DNA of 64,000 bases from Thermoplasmata archaeon (lineage in GTDB: Archaea; Thermoplasmatota; Thermoplasmata; UBA10834), in the NCBI GenBank assembly GCA_020696365.1, contig JAEHCM010000001.1:102987-166986 (forward strand), given 5' to 3'. Positions 15,643-25,013 of the stretch are shown here, piece after piece (position 1 is the first letter of the stretch; each line of letters opens with the position of its first letter). Made by a program: the position numbers and the translations under genes. Below the pieces are notes generated by a model that did no database searches, was not told the origin of the DNA, and saw only the letters and a program-made list of their open reading frames with translations.

Positions 15643-18600
15643 ATGATATCGGGAACTACAGATAAGGCGAACACCGAAGAGGTTCTCTCCCTTCTCCACC
15701 CCATCGTCTCCGAGTGGTTCAGAGGCAAGTATAGGGGCGTGACCGAGGCCCAGTCGATGGCCGTGCCGGTCATTCATCGCAGGGAGAGCGTGCTGGTCTC
15801 CTCTCCCACAGGTTCAGGTAAGACGCTCACCGCGTTCCTGTCGATCATCAATGAGCTGACCCTGCTGGCCGACAGAGGTGAGTTGGAGGACCGGATCTAC
15901 GCGGTGTACGTGTCTCCGCTGAAGGCGCTGGCGAACGATATCAACGAGAACCTCATAACGCCGTTGAAGGAGATATCGGATAGGTTCGAATCGCACGGAA
16001 TGAAAGCGCCAGGGATCCGGGTCGCCGTCAGGACGGGGGACACACTCCCCAGCGAGAGGCAGAAGCACGCCAGAACCCCTCCGCACATATTCATCACCAC
16101 ACCGGAATCACTATCGCTCGTCCTATCCACACCGGTGTTCAGGAAACGGTTCGAGGACGTGCATTACGTCATCGTGGACGAGGTTCACGAGATATGCGAC
16201 TCCAAGCGCGGGGTCGCCCTATCTGTCGCACTGGAGCGGCTCCAGGGGTTCTGCGGGGACACGCTTGTCCGCATAGGCTTGTCGGCGACCGTCGCGCCCA
16301 TCGAGGAAGTCGCGAAGTTTCTATCCGGCCAGAATGGCACCGGCCCTCGCCCTATGAAGATAGTGGAAGTGTTCGGTCAGCGCGACCTGGATCTCTCCGT
16401 CATCTGCCCTGCTGACGACATGACCTCCCTCTCCTTCGAGGTCGTCAATTCGAAGATGTACGACCTGCTGAAGGAGATGATCGAGCGGCACAGGACGACG
16501 CTGGTCTTTACCAACACTCGGAGCGGCACGGAGAGCGTCGTGTACAAGCTGAAGGAGCGTGGACTGGAGGATATAGGCGTTCATCATGGAAGCCTTAGCA
16601 GGGAGACGCGGTTGGATGTGGAGAGCGACCTGCGGGCCGGCGACCTTAGGGCGGTCGTGTCATCGACCTCCCTCGAGCTCGGCATAGATATCGGATCGAT
16701 AGACCTCGTCGTCCAGATCGGGTCCCCCAAGTCGGTCGCGAAGGGACTTCAGAGGATAGGTCGTGCGGGCCATCAGTACGGTGGCACCTCGAAGGGCCGC
16801 ATGGTCGTGTTCGAGAACGACGACCTCATCGAGTGTGCGGTGCTCTCCAGGGCCGCCCACAGGAAAGCCATCGACCGAGTGACGATACCCGAGAAGCCCC
16901 TGGACGTGCTCTCGCAGGTGGTCGTAGGGCTCTCTCTGGAGCGCCCGTGGAGCGTCGACGAGGCGTATTCCCTGATCACGCGCTCACACTGCTACAGACA
17001 CCTCACGAGGGAAGAGCTGGTCTGCGTCCTGAGGTACCTCGGAGGAAAGGACGATTTCGAAGGCGTCTACTCCAAGGTGTGGTACGACGAGGACGAAGGC
17101 GTCTTCGGCACGAAACGCGGGTCGCGCATGATATTCTATCTGAACCAGGGCACGATCCCCGAGGAGGCCGACTACAAGGTGTTCTCGGAGAGGGGCGCCC
17201 TGGTCGGCTCGCTCTCCGAGAAGTTCGTCGAGCGTCTGTCCAAGGGAGACATATTCGTGCTTGGCGGGAGGAGCTACGAATTCCTCGGGTCGAAAGGCAT
17301 GAAGGCGATGGTCAAGAGCGCCACTGGCCGGAAGCCGACGGTGCCGTCATGGACCGGTGAGATGCTTCCGCGCAGCTTCGACCTCTCGGTCATGGTGGGG
17401 GAGTTCAAAGGCGAGGTGGCCGCTCGTCTCGAAACCGAGAGTGATGCTGAGACCATGCGGTGGTTGATGGAGGACTTCCGCGTGGACGAAGGGTCTGCTA
17501 ACACGATTATCAACTACTTCCGCGAGCAGAAGGCCGTCGGAACGATACCGACCGATTCCAGACTCGTCGTTGAAGGCTACATCGATCAGTCCGGGAACCG
17601 TAACGCCATATTCCATTTCCCGTTCGGCAGGCGGGTCAACGACGCATTGAGTCGAGCGTACGCGAGCGCCCTGTCAGAGCGTGTGAAGGCGAACGTGACG
17701 GTATCCGTTTCCGACGACTGTTTCATGCTGACGGTTCCGAAGCCGTTCAACCTGGACGGGCTCGCGTCGGCCGTGACCTCCGAGTCGCTCGAGCGGAGGC
17801 TACGCGACTCGGTGAAGGATTCCCAGCTGTTCATGCAGCGGTTCCGGCATGTCGCTACCCGTAGCTTCATGGTTCTGAGGAACTACAAGGGGAAGGCACT
17901 GTCCGTCGGTCGTCAGCAGCTGCGATCCCAGCGCCTGCTCGACGCCTTGCACGAGATCCCCGACTTTCCAGTTATGATCGAGACGTTCAACGAGATACTC
18001 GATGGGGTCATGGACCTGGACCACGCGCGCGAGGTCATCGTCAGCATGGAGCGTGGTGAGAGGTCCGTGGAGTACCGCCCCTTCTCGTCGGTCCCGTCAC
18101 CGTTCGCACACAGCATCGTCATGATCGGCGTCTCCGACATCGTTCTCATGGAGGATAGGAGTCTGCTATTGAGGAACCTCCACAGGCGCGTGGTGGAGCG
18201 CGTCCTTGGCGAGGACGCGGTCGCTGCGTATCAGTTCGACCCCGAGACGGTGGAGACGTATTTCGAACAGAAGCGGCCGCGCATCGACTCTAAGGGGGAT
18301 ATCGAATCCGCCCTGCGGTCCATCGGACCGATGAGCCTGTTCAAAGAGAAGGGTGAGAGCGTCTATCGTAACCTCAAGCATCCGTTCGAGACGGTGCGAG
18401 GATGGGCGCTGGAGACTCTGCGCGAGGGGACGGCGAAGTCGGTTTGGATTGGCGAGGATGTCTACGTCCATGCCGACGACCACGAACTGTACTCGTCCAT
18501 CCACAGGAGGGACGTCGAGCTCAACGCGACCGACAAGCGTATCCTGCGGTTCCTGAGCAAGAAGGCGTCGAAGGTCGGCGGACTAGGCAAAGGGCTCCGC

Positions 18601-21039
18601 GTGGAAGGCCCGGTCGTTCGCGCGAGGCTGAGGCGCCTTGAGACCGCCAACCTGGTCCACAGGTGCGATATCGTTTCTGGCGCCGCCGTTTACAGGGCCA
18701 GCGATGTCCAGGAAACGGACCGGTCCAGGTACGTCTCAGAGGCTATCACACGGCACATGGCGTATCACGCACCGATATCACCCGAAGACCTGGCATATGA
18801 GGTAGGGGTCTCCGAGGAGGAGGCTCGGACGCATCTCGACGGGCTTGTCACAAGGGATGTGGTTGTCGTGGGACAGTTCGTCGTCGGAGACAAGGCCCAG
18901 TACATGCTTGCAAAGGATTACCTCCATCTCACATCCGACGGCGAGGAAGTCTATGACCGGGAGGACGTCAGGGCATATATCGAGAGGAAGCAGTTCACCC
19001 CTGTCAGCTCTGTGGAGGACTACTTCAGGAAGTTCGGCTCCGCCGGGATGGCCTACGACCTGTTCCACCGGGTGAAGGACTTCGACATCCAGGACTTATA
19101 CGACCTCCGGCGTAGCGGAAGACTCCTGCTGGGCAGGATGGTGCGCGGCCGGGTCAGGTACGTCCTCGAGGAGGACGCACCATCCTATCTGTCGGTCTTT
19201 CGCGAGGGCAGGGTGAACAAGTACGAGAGTGCTATCCTTTCCGCGGTCGAGAGAATAGGCAGGGGCACATTCCAGCAGATCGCCGAGAGCGCGGCCATCC
19301 CCCCGTCGATCATGCGCGAATCGTTCGACTCCTTGGACCGCAAGGGGTTCCTGCTAAGGGAGTTCGATGAGGCGGAGTACTGGAGCACTCGGAACATCTA
19401 CTCGGTCTGCGACATCCTACCAGAGGCGGAGCACGGGCACAGGACGGTGCTCGAGCGCCTCCTGAGGGGGCATGGCCCGGTGTCGCTCGCGCAGGTCGCG
19501 TCGTACCTAGGGGTCGAGGAATATCGGGCACGCGCTCTTCTGGTCGATGCGGGGGCAGTCGGCATCCGGGTCGGCTTGGAACGCTCCGAGATGTTCCTCA
19601 TGAAGGACGAACTGCCCGAACTGGAATCAATGGCAGCGTGTGGATATGAGGCGCCACAGGTACGCATCCTCTCTCTCTTCGACCCGTTCCTGAGCGATCG
19701 CTGGGCGGAGATCTCCACGACGTACGGCGAGGGCTGGATGTCTCCGGTCGTGCGCGGAGGCGACATAGTCGGAATGATCGAGAGCTGGCTGATGGCCAGC
19801 GCTGTCGAGGTGAGAGATATTCGACTCAAGGACGAGGCTCTGCTCGGCGACCTCGTGGACGCCCTCGATCGCTCGATGGCATTCTACAACATGCTGGGGA
19901 TTGACATACTACGTGTGAGGAGCGTCCTCGACACCGAGGTGCCTGAGCTCGATGAGGACGTCAGGAACGAATTCCTAACGCGGGGGTTCGTCGAATCGAA
20001 CGGCATGCTTGTCAAAGGGAATCTCGTGACCGATTGCTTCGACCGGTCCGACCTCCTCGCTGTGACGATGTCGCTGCAGAACCTGGCTGCGCCCTCCAGG
20101 CTGCCATCCAGCACCGAGGCGCTGGGACGATACAAATCCCTGCGGTCGGACGCCGAGACACTGATCAGGGTGAGGAGCTTCACACCGATGACGGAACTCC
20201 ACAAAGCCGGAGCCGTCGTCAGAGGATATGTCGTGCCCGACCGGGTGGGTTATTGTACGCCATCCGAGGCATCCCTCTACCGGGCGGCACGCTCGAAGAC
20301 ACTCACGGACGCGGAGAAGCTCATCCTGCGGATAGTCGCCGACAGGCGACATCTCAAGAGGAACAAGCTCCTGACACTATCCCCGCTCGGACCGGAGGAA
20401 ACGGTCGAGGCGGCGAAGAGCCTCTATCACTCATCTCACCTGTACCTCGACTCGACCTTCTGCTATGTGCCCTCGAAGCGGAAGCGCCTCTCGAGGGAGG
20501 CGGCGTGGCGGTCGATCCTGATTGGGATGTTCGACGTCTACGGGCTGGCCAGCGCAGAATCTCTGGGCATGATGCTCGGCAGGGATCTGAGGATGAGGGA
20601 GCTCAGGACTGCGCTCAAGGGACTGGAACGGGACGGAGCGCTCGTGAAGGGGCACCTGCTCAAAGGATCGAGCACGGTCTACTGGGCCACGGTCGCCGCT
20701 CACGAGCGGCTCGTTCGGGGGGAGCGGTTCGAGGATCGAATCGTCCTGTCTCCCGAGGACAACCTGTATCAGTTCCTCAAGGCATCGTTCCGAGACCTGA
20801 TGCCGCCAGGGGGCCGGTACGTCGTGCTGGATGGCACCCAGGTGGTCGGGTCGTTCGCCGGGAAGGTCCGTGAGGGCGCACTTGAGGTCGAGGACATCGA
20901 CGGTGATGCCATCTGCAGTGGGATCGTCGACGACTACGCGCGCATGATGGGCATGCGTCTGAGGAGGGCCAGGCGCGCAGACGCGTCCGACTGGGAGATC
21001 ATGGAGTTCTACGAGAAGAGCCACCCCGGGGTCGGATGA
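15643..21039 (+). CDS. Very large Lhr-family DEAH/DEVH-box helicase
   Basis: A 1,798-residue superfamily 2 helicase. Walker A is SPTGSGKTLTAFL (about residues 54-66), the DEVH box near 179, motif III LSATVAP near 214, and motif VI in GLQRIGRAGH near 370. The Lhr-core winged helix and beta-barrel follow. The remaining roughly 900 residues hold a long C-terminal extension with repeated winged-helix-like units, for example HMAYHAPISPEDLAYEVG, FQQIAESAAIPPSI and HGPVSLAQVASYLG. The reading frame continues upstream to 15439, but the ATG at 15643 follows the TATA-like palindrome. Archaeal Lhr proteins are usually near 900 residues and E. coli Lhr near 1,540, so this one is unusually long. A role in DNA repair or RNA remodelling is likely. 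Confidence 0.88.
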   Translation: MISGTTDKANTEEVLSLLHPIVSEWFRGKYRGVTEAQSMAVPVIHRRESVLVSSPTGSGKTLTAFLSIINELTLLADRGELEDRIYAVYVSPLKALANDINENLITPLKEISDRFESHGMKAPGIRVAVRTGDTLPSERQKHARTPPHIFITTPESLSLVLSTPVFRKRFEDVHYVIVDEVHEICDSKRGVALSVALERLQGFCGDTLVRIGLSATVAPIEEVAKFLSGQNGTGPRPMKIVEVFGQRDLDLSVICPADDMTSLSFEVVNSKMYDLLKEMIERHRTTLVFTNTRSGTESVVYKLKERGLEDIGVHHGSLSRETRLDVESDLRAGDLRAVVSSTSLELGIDIGSIDLVVQIGSPKSVAKGLQRIGRAGHQYGGTSKGRMVVFENDDLIECAVLSRAAHRKAIDRVTIPEKPLDVLSQVVVGLSLERPWSVDEAYSLITRSHCYRHLTREELVCVLRYLGGKDDFEGVYSKVWYDEDEGVFGTKRGSRMIFYLNQGTIPEEADYKVFSERGALVGSLSEKFVERLSKGDIFVLGGRSYEFLGSKGMKAMVKSATGRKPTVPSWTGEMLPRSFDLSVMVGEFKGEVAARLETESDAETMRWLMEDFRVDEGSANTIINYFREQKAVGTIPTDSRLVVEGYIDQSGNRNAIFHFPFGRRVNDALSRAYASALSERVKANVTVSVSDDCFMLTVPKPFNLDGLASAVTSESLERRLRDSVKDSQLFMQRFRHVATRSFMVLRNYKGKALSVGRQQLRSQRLLDALHEIPDFPVMIETFNEILDGVMDLDHAREVIVSMERGERSVEYRPFSSVPSPFAHSIVMIGVSDIVLMEDRSLLLRNLHRRVVERVLGEDAVAAYQFDPETVETYFEQKRPRIDSKGDIESALRSIGPMSLFKEKGESVYRNLKHPFETVRGWALETLREGTAKSVWIGEDVYVHADDHELYSSIHRRDVELNATDKRILRFLSKKASKVGGLGKGLRVEGPVVRARLRRLETANLVHRCDIVSGAAVYRASDVQETDRSRYVSEAITRHMAYHAPISPEDLAYEVGVSEEEARTHLDGLVTRDVVVVGQFVVGDKAQYMLAKDYLHLTSDGEEVYDREDVRAYIERKQFTPVSSVEDYFRKFGSAGMAYDLFHRVKDFDIQDLYDLRRSGRLLLGRMVRGRVRYVLEEDAPSYLSVFREGRVNKYESAILSAVERIGRGTFQQIAESAAIPPSIMRESFDSLDRKGFLLREFDEAEYWSTRNIYSVCDILPEAEHGHRTVLERLLRGHGPVSLAQVASYLGVEEYRARALLVDAGAVGIRVGLERSEMFLMKDELPELESMAACGYEAPQVRILSLFDPFLSDRWAEISTTYGEGWMSPVVRGGDIVGMIESWLMASAVEVRDIRLKDEALLGDLVDALDRSMAFYNMLGIDILRVRSVLDTEVPELDEDVRNEFLTRGFVESNGMLVKGNLVTDCFDRSDLLAVTMSLQNLAAPSRLPSSTEALGRYKSLRSDAETLIRVRSFTPMTELHKAGAVVRGYVVPDRVGYCTPSEASLYRAARSKTLTDAEKLILRIVADRRHLKRNKLLTLSPLGPEETVEAAKSLYHSSHLYLDSTFCYVPSKRKRLSREAAWRSILIGMFDVYGLASAESLGMMLGRDLRMRELRTALKGLERDGALVKGHLLKGSSTVYWATVAAHERLVRGERFEDRIVLSPEDNLYQFLKASFRDLMPPGGRYVVLDGTQVVGSFAGKVREGALEVEDIDGDAICSGIVDDYARMMGMRLRRARRADASDWEIMEFYEKSHPGVG

Positions 21040-21090
21040 GCCTCATCAGTCGTGCGAATGTTAATGTAACCATATCCCGACTACGACCTC

Positions 21091-21645
21091 GTGGTAGATC
21101 TCTCCTTTCTTACTGCGGAGCCGTATCCTGCGCTTTCGCTCGTCGTCGGCGGACTGCTCGCGCTGTTCTTGGCGGTCTTCGGTCGTAGAGACGATTCATA
21201 CATCGACGAGATAGGTACGGCTCTAGCATTCATGCTCGGGGCCTTCATGCTGGTGATGGCAGTGGCCGTTATGCTCGAGGGAGCGCTCGGCTGGCTCTCG
21301 ATAGTCGTTCTGGTCCTGCTAGCAGCGTGCCTGTTCCTGAAGCCCTTCAAGACCATCCCCTGGTCGGGCGTGTTCGGCGTGGCAGCCGGTGCGGTAGCCG
21401 CCTATCTCGTATCGACGGTCGTCCAGGGAGAACTCTTCGGGTTGGAGGAATGGAAGGTCTTGGTGCTCGTCTTTTTCGCGGTTGGCGCGGTTGTTCATTT
21501 GCTGACCCGTTTCATCGGGGGCATGCTCGCCCTCTCGACGATGGTCCTGAGCTGGAAGGCATCCATCGTGATAGTCGGTCTGGTGGCCATCGTCGAAGGG
21601 GCCCTCCTCCTGCTGAGGGATGAGTCTCTGCTTTCATTCCTCTGA
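21091..21645 (+). CDS. Small multi-pass membrane protein
   Basis: A 184-residue protein with about six hydrophobic segments (near residues 16-30, 45-66, 68-84, 92-108, 124-142 and 155-176). A short charged loop after the first (FGRRDDSYIDE) probably faces the cytoplasm. It starts at a GTG 51 bases after the Lhr stop and overlaps the convergent glycosylase gene by 12 bases. I recognise no transporter or enzyme motif, so the function is unknown. Confidence 0.65.
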   Translation: MVDLSFLTAEPYPALSLVVGGLLALFLAVFGRRDDSYIDEIGTALAFMLGAFMLVMAVAVMLEGALGWLSIVVLVLLAACLFLKPFKTIPWSGVFGVAAGAVAAYLVSTVVQGELFGLEEWKVLVLVFFAVGAVVHLLTRFIGGMLALSTMVLSWKASIVIVGLVAIVEGALLLLRDESLLSFL

Positions 21646-22497
21646 GAAGATGCATCTGCCCGCTGTTGCGAGCGACCGCTCGTTGTAGAACATGTACTCT
21701 TGAGCGTAGCCCGCGAAGCCGCCGAACCTGAGCCGCGCGAACTCGCTCAGCTTCGCGTATGACCCCGTGACCCCGTATAGCCGCGAGAGCGCCCTCTTTA
21801 TCCAGACATCTATCGGGAACGCCTCGAGCCTCCCGAAGCCGAAGAGCGCCACACAGTCGGCGACCTTGTCACCGACCCCTGGTAGTTGTTTGAGCTCATT
21901 CCGCAGGTCCGCATAGCCGAGGCGTTTCATTCGGTCGAGGTCCCGGGGGTCGAGAACCTCGCATATGGCTCGTACATACCTAGCTCTGTAGCCTAGACCA
22001 CATCGGCTCAGATCCTCCGTGGAAGCCTCTCGAAGGTCGTTGACACATGGAAACGCGTGTACGCCGTCGAGGATCTCGGCCCCGAAGGCCGTGGCCACGG
22101 AGTCGATCATCGTCTTTATCCGCGGGATGTTGGCGTAAGTTGCGAGGACATAGCTGATCAAGCACTCCCACTCGTCCATCTTCACGAGCCGAAGCCCGCC
22201 TATCTGGAGAATACCTCGGGATAGAACATCGTCTCTTCCGAGGTTCTTCTGGATCGACGCGATGTCGTCCGAAGTCCTCAGATATGTTGAGATGTCCTTC
22301 TTCGTGCACGGACTGGCGGCCATGGAATCTACCGTCAAGCCACCGCTGCTCGCGCTAAGTCGCAAGATGCTACGACCTACGATACCGGTCCACGAACCGT
22401 CCGGGTCCCGCCTCCACCTGAATGTCTGACCGCATCCCAGGGTCGCATCCAGGTCGATTGGCTCGACCCGGAGCCCGAATCTGCTCTCTGCGCGCAA
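21634..22497 (-). CDS. ogg: OGG1-family 8-oxoguanine DNA glycosylase/AP lyase
   Basis: A 287-residue bifunctional base-excision repair enzyme that removes 8-oxoguanine and nicks the abasic site. The N-terminal OGG motif DLDATLGCGQTFRWRR matches the family. The helix-hairpin-helix QLPGVGDKVADCVALFGFGR contains the Schiff-base lysine (K211), and the catalytic aspartate is D230 in FPIDVWIKR. The end keeps FAGYAQEYMFYNER. Translation seems to start at a TTG five bases after the stop of the DUF355 gene upstream, so the two are cotranscribed. The length matches OGG1-like archaeal enzymes. Confidence 0.9.
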   Translation of the reverse strand: MRAESRFGLRVEPIDLDATLGCGQTFRWRRDPDGSWTGIVGRSILRLSASSGGLTVDSMAASPCTKKDISTYLRTSDDIASIQKNLGRDDVLSRGILQIGGLRLVKMDEWECLISYVLATYANIPRIKTMIDSVATAFGAEILDGVHAFPCVNDLREASTEDLSRCGLGYRARYVRAICEVLDPRDLDRMKRLGYADLRNELKQLPGVGDKVADCVALFGFGRLEAFPIDVWIKRALSRLYGVTGSYAKLSEFARLRFGGFAGYAQEYMFYNERSLATAGRCIFSEE

Positions 22498-22502
22498 GAC
22501 GA

Positions 22503-22985
22503 TTACCGCTTGTAGCCGATCTTCCTCAGCAGGTCCTTCCGGTCAGCGATGTCATTCTCACCTTCGACGCCTTTGGGCTTCTCACCGTCGATCACGCCCA
22601 CGATCCCCCTGCCACGGCCGTTGTCGACGACCAGCACTTCGAGCGGATTGGCGGTCGCGCAGAGGATGCCGCAGACCTCCTGAACATCTTTGATTCTGCT
22701 GAGGATGTTGATGGGATACGATTCACGCAGGACGATTATGAAGGAATGCCCGGCACCTATCCTCATGGCGTTGTCAGTAGCGACTTTCTTGAGCTCATCG
22801 TCGTTGCCCTCGACTCTAACCAGGCACGGTCCAGACGCTTCGCAGAACGCGACGCCGAACTTGGCCTGGGGGACGGTGCCCACTATCGCCTCGTAAATAT
22901 CCTCGACGGTCTTGATGAAGTGGCTCTGGCCCAGAACTACATTCGAGTCTTCCGGGAACACGATCTTCACGGATTCAATCTGCAT
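22503..22985 (-). CDS. DUF355 / adenosine-specific kinase family protein
   Basis: A 160-residue protein of the archaeal DUF355 family, often annotated as adenosine-specific kinase after structural work. It keeps the family text almost throughout: [59 protein letters not shown] and [18 protein letters not shown]. No P-loop is present, as expected for this fold. It is the first gene of a two-gene unit with the OGG-type glycosylase. The true substrate in vivo is not firmly known. Confidence 0.88.
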   Translation of the reverse strand: MQIESVKIVFPEDSNVVLGQSHFIKTVEDIYEAIVGTVPQAKFGVAFCEASGPCLVRVEGNDDELKKVATDNAMRIGAGHSFIIVLRESYPINILSRIKDVQEVCGILCATANPLEVLVVDNGRGRGIVGVIDGEKPKGVEGENDIADRKDLLRKIGYKR

Positions 22986-23153
22986 TCAAACCCCGGCTAG
23001 CGAGAAGGTGGTCCGTCATGATTAAGTTTTTTCGCGAAAGCGCGGAGAGGTCGGCGAAAAGGTCGTTATCGGACACGAAAATCAAAACGGTTAACTATTT
23101 ATCCAGGCATATCGTAGTCGCGTAACAGGATATTTCGAGGAGGCTTTGTTCAA

Positions 23154-25004
23154 TTGGCTGATAACGATGGGGAGCAGCTATGCCCCATATGCGACTCCCC
23201 TCTCCAACCCGGGTCGAAGAAGTGCGGATTCTGTGGCACCGACCTCACGATCTTTGACATTGAGTCAGAGGCTCCAAAGGCCGCTCCAGAGGAGACTCCG
23301 AAGGAGGCTCCGAGGGACGAACCCGAGGTGAAGCCCGCGGCTGCAGAAGCTGAGAGACCGGACGACACGAAGGTCGAGACGGTCTTCTTCGGAGAATCCG
23401 ATGCGGTGGAGACTGCCGCTCCAACAGTCGAGCCTGTCGCCGAGGAGAAGCCGGAAGCCTCGGTCGAGCCCGAGGTTGAGGCGGAGCTGGCCGAGGTCAA
23501 GGAAGAATCCCAACCGGTTACTGAACCTTCGAAGCCGGAGCCGCAGGCAGAGGAGCCAGAAGCTGTAGCGGAGGCCGAATCCGCGCCAGCCGAATCGTTC
23601 TTCGAATGCCCAGAATGTGGCGGCAGGGTGGAGGCATCGGCCAAATCATGTCCTTCCTGTGACGTGATGTTCGCCGATGAAGGCGTGGACATGTTCCAAT
23701 GCCCCGCATGCAGCACGCTCGTCAAAGTCGATGCCACGTCCTGCCCGGGATGCGGAGCGATGTTCGTCGAATCAGAGGAGGAGTTGGCGAAGGCGCAGCC
23801 AGCAGTAACGGCGTCGCCAAGCGAGGTCCCCGAGCCGAAGACCGAGCTCGAGGCGCCTGTCTCAGAAGTCGTGATAGAGTCAGAAGATGAGGTAGACACT
23901 GAGGCCGCCGAGGCGAAGGATGAATCCGATAAGAAAAGCTTGTTCGGCGGGCTGTTCGGCAGGATGAAGAAGAAGCGCCAGCTAGAGAGCGATGAGGAGA
24001 AGATTCCGGGGCAGAGGATTGAGTTCCCATCGATTCTACGCAGGGGTCGCAAAGGGGCCGATGAACCGGCCGAGCCTGAGCTGGAGTCTGTCGAAGAGGA
24101 GCCCGTTGAGGTGGAGCCAGAGGCGGAACTGAATGTCGAGCCTGAGCCGGAATCCAAGCTAGAGACCGAACCTGCCCCCGCGGCGGTACCAGAACCCGTG
24201 GCGGCGCCAGCCCCGGAGCCAGTGCAACCGCCGGCCAGAGACAAGACCAAGGGTAGAGAGCTCGCGAGATTGACGGCCGAGATTCAGCCTCTCATGCGGC
24301 TGGCGATAGGGAAGGGCGTGGACGTCTCGAAGAGCAGGAAGCTGGTCGACGAAGGTGCGATGTCCGTGAGGGCCAGAGAGATGGACCCGGCTCTCGAGAG
24401 CGTTAGACGGGCAAGGGAAACGCTTCTGGAGAGCCTCCAAGACAGCGTGGAACAGATGGTCGTCGACCTCAGAGCCGAGGCGAAGGTCGCTATGGTCCTC
24501 GGCGGGGAGGTGTCCAGAGCGAACGCCTACCTGGACGAACTCGAGAAGGCTGGAAGAACCGGGGATTACGAGGCGATGTACGTTTACGCCGACAAGGTGA
24601 AGAACGAGCTGTTGCCGATTACCGGACGCTACAACGAATCCAAGCAAAAGATATCGTCTCTCAGGAGCCTCATGTCCGACTCCGAGATCATAAACGTCAA
24701 CACGAAGGAAGTGAGGGCGATGTTGGCGGAAGCCGCCACGTCGTTCGAGTCGAACGACTTCGACAAGGTGGACCTGACCGTCAAGAGCGCCACGGACAAA
24801 CTCTTCGTGGACATCGAGCCGCGACTGGGTGACGAGATCAGGCGGGCCCGCGACCAGCTGGTCGAGCTGAAGGAGCGCAATCAGAACATAACGCCGATGA
24901 TCACGGTCCTCAAGTCCGCAAGGACTCTGATGAAGTCCAAGGACTACCCGCAGGCCCTGAAAGAGATGCGCGAGTTCAAGGGCATGGTCAGGAAGGCGCA
25001 GTAA
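23154..25004 (+). CDS. Zinc-ribbon protein with acidic linkers and C-terminal coiled coil
   Basis: A 616-residue soluble protein without a named family. A zinc ribbon opens it (CPICDSPLQPGSKKCGFCG, residues about 10-28). A long Glu/Pro/Ala-rich acidic linker leads to two more ribbons (CPECGGRVEASAKSCPSC near 153 and CPACSTLVKVDATSCPGC near 183). A second acidic linker contains a basic patch (FGRMKKKRQ) and the last 250 residues are helical with heptad-like spacing. Translation starts at TTG 23154 behind GAGGAGG (23135-23141), with a TATA-like TATTTATC at 23095-23102. It converges on the DnaA-like gene. A scaffold or sensor role is possible. Confidence 0.7.
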   Translation: MADNDGEQLCPICDSPLQPGSKKCGFCGTDLTIFDIESEAPKAAPEETPKEAPRDEPEVKPAAAEAERPDDTKVETVFFGESDAVETAAPTVEPVAEEKPEASVEPEVEAELAEVKEESQPVTEPSKPEPQAEEPEAVAEAESAPAESFFECPECGGRVEASAKSCPSCDVMFADEGVDMFQCPACSTLVKVDATSCPGCGAMFVESEEELAKAQPAVTASPSEVPEPKTELEAPVSEVVIESEDEVDTEAAEAKDESDKKSLFGGLFGRMKKKRQLESDEEKIPGQRIEFPSILRRGRKGADEPAEPELESVEEEPVEVEPEAELNVEPEPESKLETEPAPAAVPEPVAAPAPEPVQPPARDKTKGRELARLTAEIQPLMRLAIGKGVDVSKSRKLVDEGAMSVRAREMDPALESVRRARETLLESLQDSVEQMVVDLRAEAKVAMVLGGEVSRANAYLDELEKAGRTGDYEAMYVYADKVKNELLPITGRYNESKQKISSLRSLMSDSEIINVNTKEVRAMLAEAATSFESNDFDKVDLTVKSATDKLFVDIEPRLGDEIRRARDQLVELKERNQNITPMITVLKSARTLMKSKDYPQALKEMREFKGMVRKAQ

Positions 25005-25013
25005 TCGCTCTGC

